Notes: generated by a model not told the origin, from the sequence alone. Positions 24,865 through 33,236 are shown, counted from the first letter of the stretch. The stretch is 64,000 bases of DNA from Nocardia inohanensis NBRC 100128 (GCF_001612945.1 NZ_BDBK01000002.1:62001-126000); one strand, 5' to 3'. Numbers and translations are program-made.

Positions 24865-25866
24865 ATGCTGGTAAAGCTGCCTCAGGCGGGCGCCGCCGAT
24901 TTGCTGACCGCCCCCTTCCGAACCGCACTGCGGTCCCGGACCTACGCGACCGAATCGTTCAACACCCCGGTTCCGGACGCGGTCACCCCCGTCACCACCG
25001 CCGATGGCGCGCAGCTGCGTGTGCACGCCTACGGTCCCGCCGACGGCGACGTCATCGTCCTCGTGCACGGCTGGTCCTGCGCCATCGAGTACTGGAATCC
25101 CCAGATCAATGCCTTCGCCGGTGAATACCGCGTGGTCGCCTACGATCAGCGCGGCCACGGCGAATCCACCATGGGCACCCGGGCTTTCGGCTCGCAGCAG
25201 CTCGCCGACGACTTCGTCGCGGTCCTCGACGCGGTGCTGCGTCCGGGTCAGCGCGCGGTGCTCGCCGGGCACAGCATGGGCGGCATGACCATTCAGGCGT
25301 GGGCCAAACACTACCCCGAGCAGGTCGCCCGGCGCGCCTCCGCGGTGCTGCTGGCCACCACCGCCGCCCGGGAGATCCCGGGCCGCGCGACCGTCATCCC
25401 GCTGCTCAACGATGTTGTGCCGGCGCCGGATTGGGTCGCCAAGGTCATGTTCGGCACCCCGCTCCCGCTGCCCGGCGGCCGCGCGGTGCACATGGTGGCC
25501 AAGAGCCGCCTGATGACCCGCACCGCCACCGCCGACCAGGTCGCCTTCGGCACCTCGATCGTCCGTTCCTGCCGTCCGTCGGCGCGGGCGGCCGTGGCTC
25601 GCGGTCTGCTGCGCCTCGACCTGCACGGTGCGGCCGCGAACCTGACGGTCCCGACCACGGTGATCGCCGGATCCGCGGATCGCCTGCTGCCGGAACTGCA
25701 TTCGCGCGAGATCGCGGACACCCTGGCCGACGCCGGATACCTCGACCGCTACACCATCCTGCCCACCGGGCACCTGGTGAACATCGAGGCCGAGCACGCC
25801 TTCAACAACGAGCTCCATCGGGTGATCCGTTCGGGTCGCCGCGGCAGCGTCGCCGTAGCGGGCTGA
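24865..25866 (+). CDS. Alpha/beta hydrolase 2 of a duplicated pair
   Basis: 333-aa paralogue of hydrolase 1. LVHGWSCAIEYWNPQINAF, the nucleophile in AGHSMGGMTIQAW, Asp in AGSADRLLP and His in LPTGHLVNIEAEH are conserved. Nucleotide identity is locally very high around 25020-25140 compared with 23785-23890, suggesting recent duplication or gene conversion. The hydrophobic cap of hydrolase 1 is replaced here by a more polar segment, so substrate range probably differs. ATG 24865 has AAAGGAG upstream; GTG 24859 overlaps that site and is less likely. A bidirectional terminator follows. Confidence 0.85.
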   Translation: MLVKLPQAGAADLLTAPFRTALRSRTYATESFNTPVPDAVTPVTTADGAQLRVHAYGPADGDVIVLVHGWSCAIEYWNPQINAFAGEYRVVAYDQRGHGESTMGTRAFGSQQLADDFVAVLDAVLRPGQRAVLAGHSMGGMTIQAWAKHYPEQVARRASAVLLATTAAREIPGRATVIPLLNDVVPAPDWVAKVMFGTPLPLPGGRAVHMVAKSRLMTRTATADQVAFGTSIVRSCRPSARAAVARGLLRLDLHGAAANLTVPTTVIAGSADRLLPELHSREIADTLADAGYLDRYTILPTGHLVNIEAEHAFNNELHRVIRSGRRGSVAVAG

Positions 25867-25889
25867 TCGAAAAGATCACCGCCGCAAAA

Positions 25890-25925
25890 GGAACGCCCTC
25901 CGCATCGAAATGCGGAGGGCGTTCC
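25890..25925. terminator. Bidirectional terminator between hydrolase 2 and purU
   Basis: A 16-bp perfect stem (25890-25905 with 25910-25925) has a CGAA tetraloop. It is flanked by AAAA on the left, which gives a U-run to the minus-strand purU transcript. Confidence 0.85.
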
Positions 25926-25955
25926 CGTTCCAGGCGCTGTGTTTTCGAACCCGCC

Positions 25956-26837
25956 TCAGTCGAAAACGACGGTGCGGCGGCCGTGTACAAGTATCCGGCC
26001 CTCCAGATGCCAGCGCAGCCCGCGCGCCAGCACCACGCGTTCGATATCCCGGCCTTGGCGCACCATGTCGTGCACGGTGTCCGCGTGATCGATGCGGGTG
26101 ACGTCCTGCTCGAGGATCGGCCCCGCATCCAGTTCGGCGGTCACGTAGTGGCAGGTCGCGCCGATCAGCTTCACGCCGCGCGCGAAAGCCTGGTGGTACG
26201 GCCGCGCGCCGACGAAGGACGGCAGGAAGCTGTGATGGATGTTGATGGCCTTCCCGGCCCAGTGCTCGCACAGCGACTCCGGCAGCACCTGCATGAACCG
26301 CGCCAGCACCACCGCGTGCGGATCGTGCGCGTCGACCAGTTCCCGCACCTGCTCGAAGGCCGGGCCGCGCTCGGCCGGATCCGTCGGGAACGGCACATAG
26401 TGGAACTTGATGCCGTGCGCCTCGGTCATGCCCGCGAGATCGGGATGGTTACCGATCACGGCCTCGATGGTGGCCGGCAGTTCGCCCGATGCCGCCCGGC
26501 CGAGCAGATCGTGCAGGCAGTGCCCGTCCTTGCTGACCAGCAGCACGGCCCGGCGCTTCTCCCCGGTGTCGTGCACCTGCCATTCGGTCTCCGGCCCGAG
26601 TTCGGCCGCCACCGCGGTGAAACGGTCGCGCAGCTCGTCCAGCGAGAACGGCACGGTCGCCGCCTTGATCGCCTGCCGGGTGAAGAACCATCCGGTGTCC
26701 AGGTCGGAGTGGTATCCGGCCTCGACGATCGACCCCCCGAAGTCGGCGATGAACGAGGTGATGCGGGCGATGATGCCGGGACGGTCCGGGCAGCCCAGGG
26801 TGAGCACGAAGCGGCGATCATCGGGGGTGGAACTCAT
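25956..26837 (-). CDS. purU: Formyltetrahydrofolate deformylase
   Basis: 293-aa enzyme that hydrolyses 10-formyl-tetrahydrofolate to formate and tetrahydrofolate, balancing one-carbon pools and feeding purine synthesis. The N-terminal ACT domain begins RFVLTLGCPDRPGIIARIT. The catalytic formyltransferase fold has INIHHSFLPSF, GATCHYV and ELDAGPI, carrying the Asn, His and Asp active-site residues. ATG 26837 (MSSTPDDRRF) follows GGGAGG; ten upstream in-frame codons are not conserved. It is convergent with hydrolase 2 and follows the GNAT gene on the same strand with 51 bases between them. Confidence 0.95.
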   Translation of the reverse strand: MSSTPDDRRFVLTLGCPDRPGIIARITSFIADFGGSIVEAGYHSDLDTGWFFTRQAIKAATVPFSLDELRDRFTAVAAELGPETEWQVHDTGEKRRAVLLVSKDGHCLHDLLGRAASGELPATIEAVIGNHPDLAGMTEAHGIKFHYVPFPTDPAERGPAFEQVRELVDAHDPHAVVLARFMQVLPESLCEHWAGKAINIHHSFLPSFVGARPYHQAFARGVKLIGATCHYVTAELDAGPILEQDVTRIDHADTVHDMVRQGRDIERVVLARGLRWHLEGRILVHGRRTVVFD

Positions 26838-26888
26838 GCCGCCATCCTCCCAGCCCCGATATGCCATCGAATTGCCGGGTCAGCTCCG

Positions 26889-27431
26889 CTACAGCTCGTA
26901 GAACGGGTCGGCGTAGCGGAACTCGCCCTTGATCTCCGAGTCGTAGGCGGCCAGCGGGCGCACCTGGAAGTGCGAGGCCCAGTCGGGCTGGTCGGGGACC
27001 ACGCCCAGCCGGATGCCCGGCACGAAGCCGAAGCGCGGGTAGTAGTCGAGGTGGCCGAGCAGGCCGACGAGCGGCTCGTCGAGCGCGTCCGCGGCGCCGA
27101 GCACGGCGTGCATGAGGGCCGAGCCGACGCCCGCCCCCTGCTGGTCCTCCCGCACCCCGATCGGGCCGAGCGCCAGCACCGGGAAGGGCCCGATACCGGC
27201 GCGGGTGAGGCAGACATGGCCGACGACCTGGTCCCGGAATTCGGCGACCATGGAGAGTGTCGGCATCCAGCCGGAGTTGTCGCGTAGCTGCCGGACCAGG
27301 CCGGCTTCCGGCGGTTCGATGGCACTCCCCGCAGTATCGCCGTTGCTGCCGGCGTACTGGCGGGCGAATGCGCTGCGGTGCACCGCGTCGATCGCGGCGG
27401 CGTCGCCGGGACGTTCACGACGGATCAGCAC
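26889..27431 (-). CDS. GNAT family N-acetyltransferase
   Basis: 180-aa acyl-CoA-dependent acetyltransferase. The acetyl-CoA loop is visible in [16 protein letters not shown] at motif A, and FVPGIRLGV matches motif B. The layout resembles the YhbS-type subgroup ([26 protein letters not shown]). The start is set at GTG 27431 (LIRRERPGD, the family N-terminus); the frame runs 20 codons further upstream towards the divergent deoC. The substrate, a small amine or a protein, cannot be told. Confidence 0.85.
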   Translation of the reverse strand: MLIRRERPGDAAAIDAVHRSAFARQYAGSNGDTAGSAIEPPEAGLVRQLRDNSGWMPTLSMVAEFRDQVVGHVCLTRAGIGPFPVLALGPIGVREDQQGAGVGSALMHAVLGAADALDEPLVGLLGHLDYYPRFGFVPGIRLGVVPDQPDWASHFQVRPLAAYDSEIKGEFRYADPFYEL

Positions 27432-27502
27432 CCTACGAGTGTGCGGGAGATCGGTGGCGGCTCGCAACGAAATTCGCCACGCATATGCCAAACTCGGTGC
27501 TC

Positions 27503-28162
27503 ATGGCTGAGATTTCCCGCCGGGACGTGGCGGCGATGATCGATCACACCCTCCTCGCGCCGGAAGCGACCGCCGCGGATGTTTCGGCATTGATCGAGGA
27601 AGCGCGCGAGCTGGGCGTGTACGCGATCTGCGTGTCGCCGTCCATGCTGCCGGTGCGCGCGCCGGCGCTGGTGGTGGCGACCGTCGCGGGTTTTCCCTCC
27701 GGCAAACATCATTCGCTGGTGAAGGGCGCGGAGGCGCGGCTCGCGGTCGAGCAGGGCGCGGCCGAGGTGGACATGGTGATCGATGTGGGCGCGGCGCGAG
27801 CCGGTGACTACAACGCGGTGCTGAGCGACATCATCGCGGTCCGCGAGGCCGTCGGGGACCGGGCGGTGCTCAAGGTGATCATCGAATCCGCGGCCTTGAG
27901 CGACGAGGCGATCGTGGCGGTCTGCCGGGCCGCGGAGCAGGCCGGGGCCGATTTCGTGAAGACCTCCACCGGGTTCCATCCCGCCGGGGGTGCGAGCGCG
28001 CACGCGGTGCGGTTGATGGCCGAGACCGTCGGCGGCCGCCTCGGCGTCAAAGCCAGCGGCGGCATTCGCGATGCGGCCGCGGCGGCGGCGATGATCGCGG
28101 CCGGGGCCACCCGGCTGGGGCTGTCCCGCAGTCGTGAAGTGCTGGAAGGGTTTCCGGGGTGA
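27503..28162 (+). CDS. deoC: Deoxyribose-phosphate aldolase
   Basis: 219-aa class I aldolase that splits 2-deoxyribose-5-phosphate into glyceraldehyde-3-phosphate and acetaldehyde in deoxynucleoside catabolism. The TIM barrel carries [25 protein letters not shown] with the conserved Asp, the Schiff-base Lys in [10 protein letters not shown] and the second Lys in [13 protein letters not shown] 27503 gives the usual N-terminus; ATG 27485 would add MPNSVL. Neither has a good Shine-Dalgarno. It lies 71 bases from the divergent GNAT gene. Position after the hbhA cluster matches Rv0478. Confidence 0.95.
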   Translation: MAEISRRDVAAMIDHTLLAPEATAADVSALIEEARELGVYAICVSPSMLPVRAPALVVATVAGFPSGKHHSLVKGAEARLAVEQGAAEVDMVIDVGAARAGDYNAVLSDIIAVREAVGDRAVLKVIIESAALSDEAIVAVCRAAEQAGADFVKTSTGFHPAGGASAHAVRLMAETVGGRLGVKASGGIRDAAAAAAMIAAGATRLGLSRSREVLEGFPG

Positions 28163-28165
28163 ACG

Positions 28166-28197
28166 AAACGGCCCGCCACTTCGAAGTGGCGGGCCGT
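28166..28197. terminator. Bidirectional terminator between deoC and DUF2993 gene
   Basis: A perfect 32-base palindrome starts four bases after the deoC stop codon and ends ten bases before the convergent gene's stop. Arms of 14-15 bp are closed by a short TTCG-type loop. Confidence 0.88.
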
Positions 28198-28207
28198 TGC
28201 TGCCGAA

Positions 28208-29449
28208 TCAGCAGCTGACCGAGGTGTTCTTGCCGTCGGCGGACTGGAGTTCGGAGCGTCCGCCCTCCAGATGCACCTTCAGGCCGTCCTTGGTGACCTC
28301 GACCTTGGTCGGCTTCATGCCGAGCGGGTAGCTCTGCAAGCTCTCGGTCATGACCTCCACGATGCCCGAGACCAGATCGGTGGGCAGGCCGAAACCGAGC
28401 AGCGCGGCCTGGATGGTCTCCACCTCGACCTTGTCGCCGACGATTTTCGGCTTCACCTGCAATTGGGCGAGCCCGCCGAGCACCGCGAAGTCGAGGGTGC
28501 CCTTGGCCGGATCGCCTTCGGCGCCGGAGACCAAGCCGCCCAGCGTCTTCACGATGCCGTCGGTGCTCCAGGTGACGTCGGCGGTGGAGCTGCCGATGGT
28601 GCCGCCCTGCTTGCCGTTGTCCTTGACCTCGATGTCGTTGAAGGTGGCGTGCACTTCCATGCCCTGTGCCGGGCCGAACTTGCTGTCGTCACTGTCCACC
28701 GTCACCGACGACACCTTGTTGTCGAACATGGTGAGCAGCAGGGGTTTCCAGCCGAACGACACATCGATCTTGGAGCCCATCTCCTTCTCGAACTGGGAGC
28801 TGATGCAGTTCTCCATCGTCCGCCGGGTGTAGACCTCACCGGCCGCCACCCCGCCCACCGCGAGCAGCGCCACCACCAGGGCGACGATCAGTACCGTGCG
28901 CCGGGTGCGCCGCGCCTTGCCCGAACCTCCTTCTCCGCCACCGGTTCCGGTCGGCGGGGGAGTGCCGGGCGGCACGGTGCCGCCGGGACCGGCGGGGTAG
29001 GCGGCATCCGGATCGGTGCCGAGCACCTGGGTGGGGTTCGGGCCGGTGGCGCCGAACGCCTGCGTCGGGTGCGACCCGGTGGCGCCCAGCACCTCCGTGG
29101 GCTGCGGGCCGCTGAATCCCGGCGCACCGGCCTCCGGCGAGCCGAGGACTTCGGTGGGCTGGGGGCCGCTGAAGCCGGTTGCGCCCGTCTCCCGCGGCCC
29201 CAGGACCTCGGTGGGCCGGGTCTCCTCGGTCCCCGGCGTGCCTAGGACCTGGGTGGTGTGTTCCTGTTCGGTGTCCCACCAGTCGGTGGATTTCGTCGCC
29301 GCGCCCTCCCCGGGGGCGATTACTTCGGTTTCCGCGCCGGGGTTTTCGGGCCCGTGGCCGCCGGCGCGTACCGTCTGGTCGTCCGAGCCGGGAGTGGTCC
29401 CGGGCTGCGGGGGATCGGTCGCGTCGTCCGAGGTCGGTTTCGAACTCAT
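28208..29449 (-). CDS. DUF2993 (LmeA-like) membrane protein with phospho-Thr-type motif array
   Basis: 413-aa protein equivalent in position to Rv0479c. Residues 1-180 are disordered, Pro/Gly/Thr-rich and cytoplasmic; a helix at about 184-204 (TVLIVALVVALLAVGGVAAG) anchors the protein; residues about 210-413 form the exported DUF2993 lipid-binding domain (YTRRTMENCISSQFEKEMG start). The cytoplasmic part repeats T-[EQ]-x-[ILF] at Thr41, 66, 80, 99, 118, 129 and 140, mostly as PTEVLG or PTQVLG. LmeA in mycobacteria supports mannan elongation. ATG 29449 has GGGAAG upstream. It ends at a bidirectional terminator. Confidence 0.87.
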   Translation of the reverse strand: MSSKPTSDDATDPPQPGTTPGSDDQTVRAGGHGPENPGAETEVIAPGEGAATKSTDWWDTEQEHTTQVLGTPGTEETRPTEVLGPRETGATGFSGPQPTEVLGSPEAGAPGFSGPQPTEVLGATGSHPTQAFGATGPNPTQVLGTDPDAAYPAGPGGTVPPGTPPPTGTGGGEGGSGKARRTRRTVLIVALVVALLAVGGVAAGEVYTRRTMENCISSQFEKEMGSKIDVSFGWKPLLLTMFDNKVSSVTVDSDDSKFGPAQGMEVHATFNDIEVKDNGKQGGTIGSSTADVTWSTDGIVKTLGGLVSGAEGDPAKGTLDFAVLGGLAQLQVKPKIVGDKVEVETIQAALLGFGLPTDLVSGIVEVMTESLQSYPLGMKPTKVEVTKDGLKVHLEGGRSELQSADGKNTSVSC

Positions 29450-29562
29450 GCCGCCGATTCTTCCCGAGCTTTCTGTGTGAGTTCTGTGCTTCCGGTGAGG
29501 GTGTCGCGTCACCCCGCGCGATTGTGACATAACACACAGGAGGCTGGCGTAGCCTGATTGGC

Positions 29563-30162
29563 ATGGCTGGGAAGCCCGCAGCGGAGCCGGACGAGCACGG
29601 CTGGCAGGCGCTGCAAGAAGTGGCGGGGCAACACGCGGGGTATTTCACGACCCGCCAAGTGCTGCGCACCGGATGTGAGGCCCGGATCCGGGACGGCCTG
29701 CGGGACGGCACCGTGCTGCGCGCGGGGGTGGGTCTGCTCCGGCTGGGCGCCTGGCCGGACGGGCCGCTCGACGAATACGCCATGTGGTCGGCCTGGTTCG
29801 ACGGCGCGGCGGCTGTCTCCCATCACAGTGCCGCCGAACTGCACGGGCTGGGCCGGCTGCGTCCGCGCTTCGTCCACATGTCCGCCCGGGTCGGCCGCTT
29901 TCCGCTATCCCCGCGTCTGGTAGTGCTACGCCGCGCCTTCGCCCGCAACGAGGTCGAATCGGCCGGCACGTTCCTCGTCACCACTCCGCTGCGTACGGTT
30001 CTCGACCTGGCCGAAGCGGGCATCGGTCAGGCGGCTCTGGATGAAGTGGTCGCCGACGCGGTCGCGATCCATCGTTGTGCGCGGGCCGAAATACGTTCCG
30101 CCAGTGCGGCTCTGCCCCCTCCCACGGCCGCGCGGTTGCATCGGGCGCTGACCCGCGCCTGA
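29563..30162 (+). CDS. AbiEi-like antitoxin/regulator domain protein
   Basis: 199-aa protein whose N-terminus (LQEVAGQHAGYFTTRQVLRTG, a winged helix) and following GVLRLGAWP-type beta region, SHHSAAELHGLG and TPLRTVLDLAEAG match actinobacterial proteins annotated as type IV AbiEi-family antitoxins. The usual partner, AbiEii nucleotidyltransferase, is not adjacent; the next gene encodes an unrelated 509-aa protein. TAGCCT ends seven bases before ATG 29563, so the message may be leaderless, although AGGAGG lies further upstream (29538-29543). It could regulate its neighbour. Confidence 0.72.
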   Translation: MAGKPAAEPDEHGWQALQEVAGQHAGYFTTRQVLRTGCEARIRDGLRDGTVLRAGVGLLRLGAWPDGPLDEYAMWSAWFDGAAAVSHHSAAELHGLGRLRPRFVHMSARVGRFPLSPRLVVLRRAFARNEVESAGTFLVTTPLRTVLDLAEAGIGQAALDEVVADAVAIHRCARAEIRSASAALPPPTAARLHRALTRA

Positions 30163-30239
30163 GCAGGGAAGGTTGCGGCGAGGCTTCGAAGTGAGGTTTC
30201 GAGTTTTGCGGGGGGTGGTTTCGTGGCAGGGTGCTGATC

Positions 30240-31769
30240 ATGGGGACCGTCGGTGATGGGATGTGGGACCTCGTTTTTCCGTCGGGGCCGCCGGATCGGG
30301 TTTCCGATATGGTCACCGCCGCGGTTGTCGCTGACGCGGTGCGAGGGGTCGATGCCGATCTGGCGCAGTCCGTGGAGACCTGCCGGGATTGGCGGTACCG
30401 CCATCATTGGGTGTTTCGGAGCATGACCGGGCTGGCGGTTACCGCGCCGGAGGTGTCGCTGGAGATCGCGGGGGAGGGTTTGCGGTCCGCGCGGAGCATG
30501 CTGCGGTTTGCCTCGGGGCGGGCGGTGACCACGCTCGATGCGCTCGATGTGGAGGCGGAATCCGGTGCGGGGGTGATCGAGACGGGTGAAGTGGCCGGTA
30601 CGGGGAGGGCGGTCGCCCAGTTGGAGGTGCCCTGGTATGGGCGGGTGCTGACCGGGGAGGCGTTGCGTCGGCAAGTGGCCGCGTGGGAGCGCCGCGGGAT
30701 CGTCGAGCCCGCCTTCGCTGCCGCTGTAGAGCAGGTGATCGATCATCCGGAATGGTTGCGGCTGCCGGGTTTCCGGCTGATCGCGCTGGGTGCGGCCGCT
30801 GAACTCGGCCCGCTGCGCCCGCTGCTGGACTGGGGTGCGGAGGTGGTCGCGGTGGATCGTCCCGGTCGTGCCCGCTGGAATCGACTTCTCGCACAGGCCC
30901 GTTCGCGCGCCGGCCGCATGCTCTACCCGATCACCTCGGCCGGCCCCGGCGCGGACATCGCGAGAAGCCTTCCAGCCCTGACCCATTGGCTCGCCGGTCG
31001 ATCCGACGCCCGCCCGGTGCTCGGCATGTACGCGGGCCTCCCCGGCGCGGGCGCACTCCGTGTAGCGGCCGCCTCCGACGTACTCGCCGAATCCCTCCTC
31101 CGCCGCCACCCCGACACCGCCCTGGCCTTCCTCGGTTCCCCCACCGACTGCTACGCCGTCCCCGAACCGGTCTTCACCGCCGCCCGCAACCGCCTGGCCC
31201 ATCGCGGATTCCGAGGCGCGGCACAAGATCTCCTGCACCGAGTCGCCGCCACCTCCTTCTACAGCCCCAACTACGACAACCCCGTCCTGGACGCGGACGC
31301 CAACCCCTGGGGCCTCTTCGACAACCTCCCCCTCCTGTCCGGCGCCGATTACGCCCTGGCCCACCGCCTCCCCCGCTGGCGCGCAGTCCTGGCCCGATCC
31401 ACCGGCACCACCACCTCCTACACGGTCGCACCCCCCGCCTGGACCGCCGCCGTCCACGAAACCCCTTGGCGCAGAGCCGCATACCGCGCCGTCTCCACCT
31501 TCGGGGTAGAAGTCTTCGACCCCGCCACCGCCCGCCCCCTGCTGGCCGCCAAACTCGTGGCGGACCTCGTCGCTCCGCCCCGGGAAGCCCCCTCGAATCC
31601 CGAAGCCCTGTTCGCCGAAGGCGCAGCCCACGGCGGCCTATGGCGTCAACCCTTCGCCCCCCGTTCCCTGCTGGCTCCCGCCGCGATATCGGGCTCGGTG
31701 CAAGAATTCCGCGATCGCACCCTCGGATTGTTCAGTCGCGCAGCCGAATCGATCACCACTCGCATCTGA
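30240..31769 (+). CDS. Uncharacterised 509-aa protein with Rossmann-like centre
   Basis: No family was recognised with confidence. A central segment (FRLIALGAAAELGPLRPLL followed by WGAEVVAVDRPG) looks like a Rossmann nucleotide-binding beta-alpha-beta, and FYSPNYDNPVLDADANPWG is a striking aromatic/Asp/Asn-rich stretch. The C-terminal half is mostly alpha-helical with many Ala, Arg and Leu. No signal peptide is seen. ATG 30240 follows GGCAGG; GTG 30231 is an alternative. Codon style changes inside the gene from G-rich to C-rich at about 30.8-31.0 kb. It lies 77 bases after the AbiEi-like gene on the same strand and is convergent with the methyltransferase. Confidence 0.75.
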   Translation: MGTVGDGMWDLVFPSGPPDRVSDMVTAAVVADAVRGVDADLAQSVETCRDWRYRHHWVFRSMTGLAVTAPEVSLEIAGEGLRSARSMLRFASGRAVTTLDALDVEAESGAGVIETGEVAGTGRAVAQLEVPWYGRVLTGEALRRQVAAWERRGIVEPAFAAAVEQVIDHPEWLRLPGFRLIALGAAAELGPLRPLLDWGAEVVAVDRPGRARWNRLLAQARSRAGRMLYPITSAGPGADIARSLPALTHWLAGRSDARPVLGMYAGLPGAGALRVAAASDVLAESLLRRHPDTALAFLGSPTDCYAVPEPVFTAARNRLAHRGFRGAAQDLLHRVAATSFYSPNYDNPVLDADANPWGLFDNLPLLSGADYALAHRLPRWRAVLARSTGTTTSYTVAPPAWTAAVHETPWRRAAYRAVSTFGVEVFDPATARPLLAAKLVADLVAPPREAPSNPEALFAEGAAHGGLWRQPFAPRSLLAPAAISGSVQEFRDRTLGLFSRAAESITTRI

Positions 31770-31792
31770 CCCCCGCCCTGCTCCACAAGCTC

Positions 31793-31824
31793 CGATGATC
31801 CGCGCGCCTACACGCGAATCATCG
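31793..31824. terminator. Hairpin between convergent genes
   Basis: CGATGAT (31793-31799) pairs with ATCATCG (31818-31824), with an inner CGCG/CGCG after one mismatch and an 8-base loop. It lies between the 509-aa protein gene and the methyltransferase and probably terminates transcription in one or both directions. Confidence 0.6.
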
Positions 31825-31841
31825 CAGCCTGCGGTCGGCCG

Positions 31842-31875
31842 ATGCGCCCCGCGAAGGGGCTGGGGTTCGGGGACC
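31842..31875. repeat. Intergenic GGGGTTCGGGGAC-type repeat, copy 3
   Basis: GCCCCGCGAAGGGGC followed by TGGGGTTCGGGGACC shares its core with 8717-8757 and can fold as a GCCCC-TTCG-GGGGC hairpin. It lies downstream of the methyltransferase gene on its 3' side. Confidence 0.4.
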
Positions 31876-31916
31876 GTTGTAAGACAGCGTAGCCCCGTTC
31901 CCAATGCCATCCAGGC

Positions 31917-32693
31917 TCAACCGCTTCCGGGAGCCACCGCGGACCAGGGCACCGTCAACAGGTTGTCGCGCAGCCGCCGGCGATAGGGCCGAAGCGGAAA
32001 GCCCTGCTCGCGCAGTAGATCCGCCGCACGCCGCCAGCGCACCCGCGGTCCGTAAGGGGCGAGCGGAGCCGCATGCGACCAGGCGCGATCGGCCGCGGTG
32101 AGCAGGGCGTGAATCGGCTCGCCCGGAATATTGCGATGGATCAACGCTTTCGGCAGCCGCTCGGCGATATCGGAGGGCGTAGCGACCGTGAACGGATCCC
32201 AGGCGAGGGTCAGTGAGCGCGGCCCGGATCGATCCAACAGCACCCACGCGCACCGCCGTCCGAGCTCATCGCAGGTGCCGTCGAGGAGCAGCCCGTCGGG
32301 AGCCAGTCCGGACAGGATGGTGCCCCAGGCATCGGGTACCGCGGACTCCGGGTACTGGCGCAGCACGTTGAAGGCGCGCACCAGGATCGGCCGCAGACCG
32401 GCGAGTTCGAAACCGCCGCGCCGGAATTCGACTCCGTCGCGCCCGGGCACCACTCGCTCCGGATCGATTTCGAGGCCGACGACGCGCAGGTCCGGCCGCA
32501 CGGTGCGCAGTCGCCCCGCCATTTCCAAGGTGGTGACGGGGCTGGCGCCGTAGCCGAGGTCCACTACGAGCGGATCCGAAGCGTTCAGCAAGCGCTGAGT
32601 TATCAAGGGGTCGTGCATCATCCACCGGTCTCCGCGCCGCAGGCGGTTGATCCCGGTGGTACCGCGGGTGATCGTCCCGATCGGCTTGTTCAG
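31917..32693 (-). CDS. Class I SAM-dependent methyltransferase
   Basis: 258 aa if begun at CTG 32693. The SAM-binding motif is VVDLGYGASPVTTLEMA with an acidic second strand (VVGLEIDPERV). The preceding segment RGTTGINRLRRGDRW is, from memory, conserved in mycobacterial homologues, so translation should begin before the first ATG (32621). No ATG, GTG or TTG exists between 32621 and the upstream gene, whose stop forms CTGA with an in-frame CTG. A CTG start coupled to the upstream stop is therefore proposed; the fallback is ATG 32621 (234 aa). Substrate is unknown. Confidence 0.75.
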   Translation of the reverse strand: MNKPIGTITRGTTGINRLRRGDRWMMHDPLITQRLLNASDPLVVDLGYGASPVTTLEMAGRLRTVRPDLRVVGLEIDPERVVPGRDGVEFRRGGFELAGLRPILVRAFNVLRQYPESAVPDAWGTILSGLAPDGLLLDGTCDELGRRCAWVLLDRSGPRSLTLAWDPFTVATPSDIAERLPKALIHRNIPGEPIHALLTAADRAWSHAAPLAPYGPRVRWRRAADLLREQGFPLRPYRRRLRDNLLTVPWSAVAPGSG

Positions 32694-33205
32694 CCGACGG
32701 GATGCTGCTGATCCAGCCAGGACAGCGTCACCTCGGCTTCGGCACGGAACAGGTCGATCAGGTTGACCAGCATCACCTGTTCGAGCTTGCGCCCGAAGAA
32801 CGGAACGGTCACGGTCGCCTTGGAGGAGGTGCGCAGGGTGCACCCGGTCTCGGTGGGGAACAGTCGCATGGTGCCGCCGAGCGTGCCCGGCCCGCCCGGG
32901 ATCTCGGCGGTGTATTCGCCGGTCACCTCGGGTCCGAACGGCCCGTAGGTCTCTCGCCGGGTGATCACCATGTCCTTGTGCATGACCAATTGCGCCATCT
33001 CCGGCAGCTTCTCGCGCGGCAGCACGTGCCGCGTCTCGATGGCGATGCCGTGATCGCCGGCCTCCAGGCTGACGATGTCGTTCGGCGAGTGTTTCCGCAT
33101 CTCCTCGATGCGCGCTTCCCAGTGGTCGCGGTTCATCAAGGCCGCGTACACCTCTTTGGTGGTGTGCAGCGGATAGCGTGCGGAGTAGTCCAGTCGGCGG
33201 GGCAC
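32690..33205 (-). CDS. DUF2505 (SRPBCC-like) protein A
   Basis: 171-aa protein of the DUF2505 family with the pattern YSARYPLHTTKEVYAALMNRDHWEARI and C-terminal VPFFGRKLEQ, typical of START/SRPBCC-like hydrophobic-ligand folds. It is paralogous to the next gene upstream, with similar spacing of [22 protein letters not shown] 33205 is the start. Its stop overlaps the methyltransferase's proposed CTG start. The ligand is unknown; mycobacterial relatives lie near murB as well. Confidence 0.82.
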   Translation of the reverse strand: MPRRLDYSARYPLHTTKEVYAALMNRDHWEARIEEMRKHSPNDIVSLEAGDHGIAIETRHVLPREKLPEMAQLVMHKDMVITRRETYGPFGPEVTGEYTAEIPGGPGTLGGTMRLFPTETGCTLRTSSKATVTVPFFGRKLEQVMLVNLIDLFRAEAEVTLSWLDQQHPVG

Positions 33206-33236
33206 GATCGCTCAGGTTACTGCCGGGGAGGCCCCG

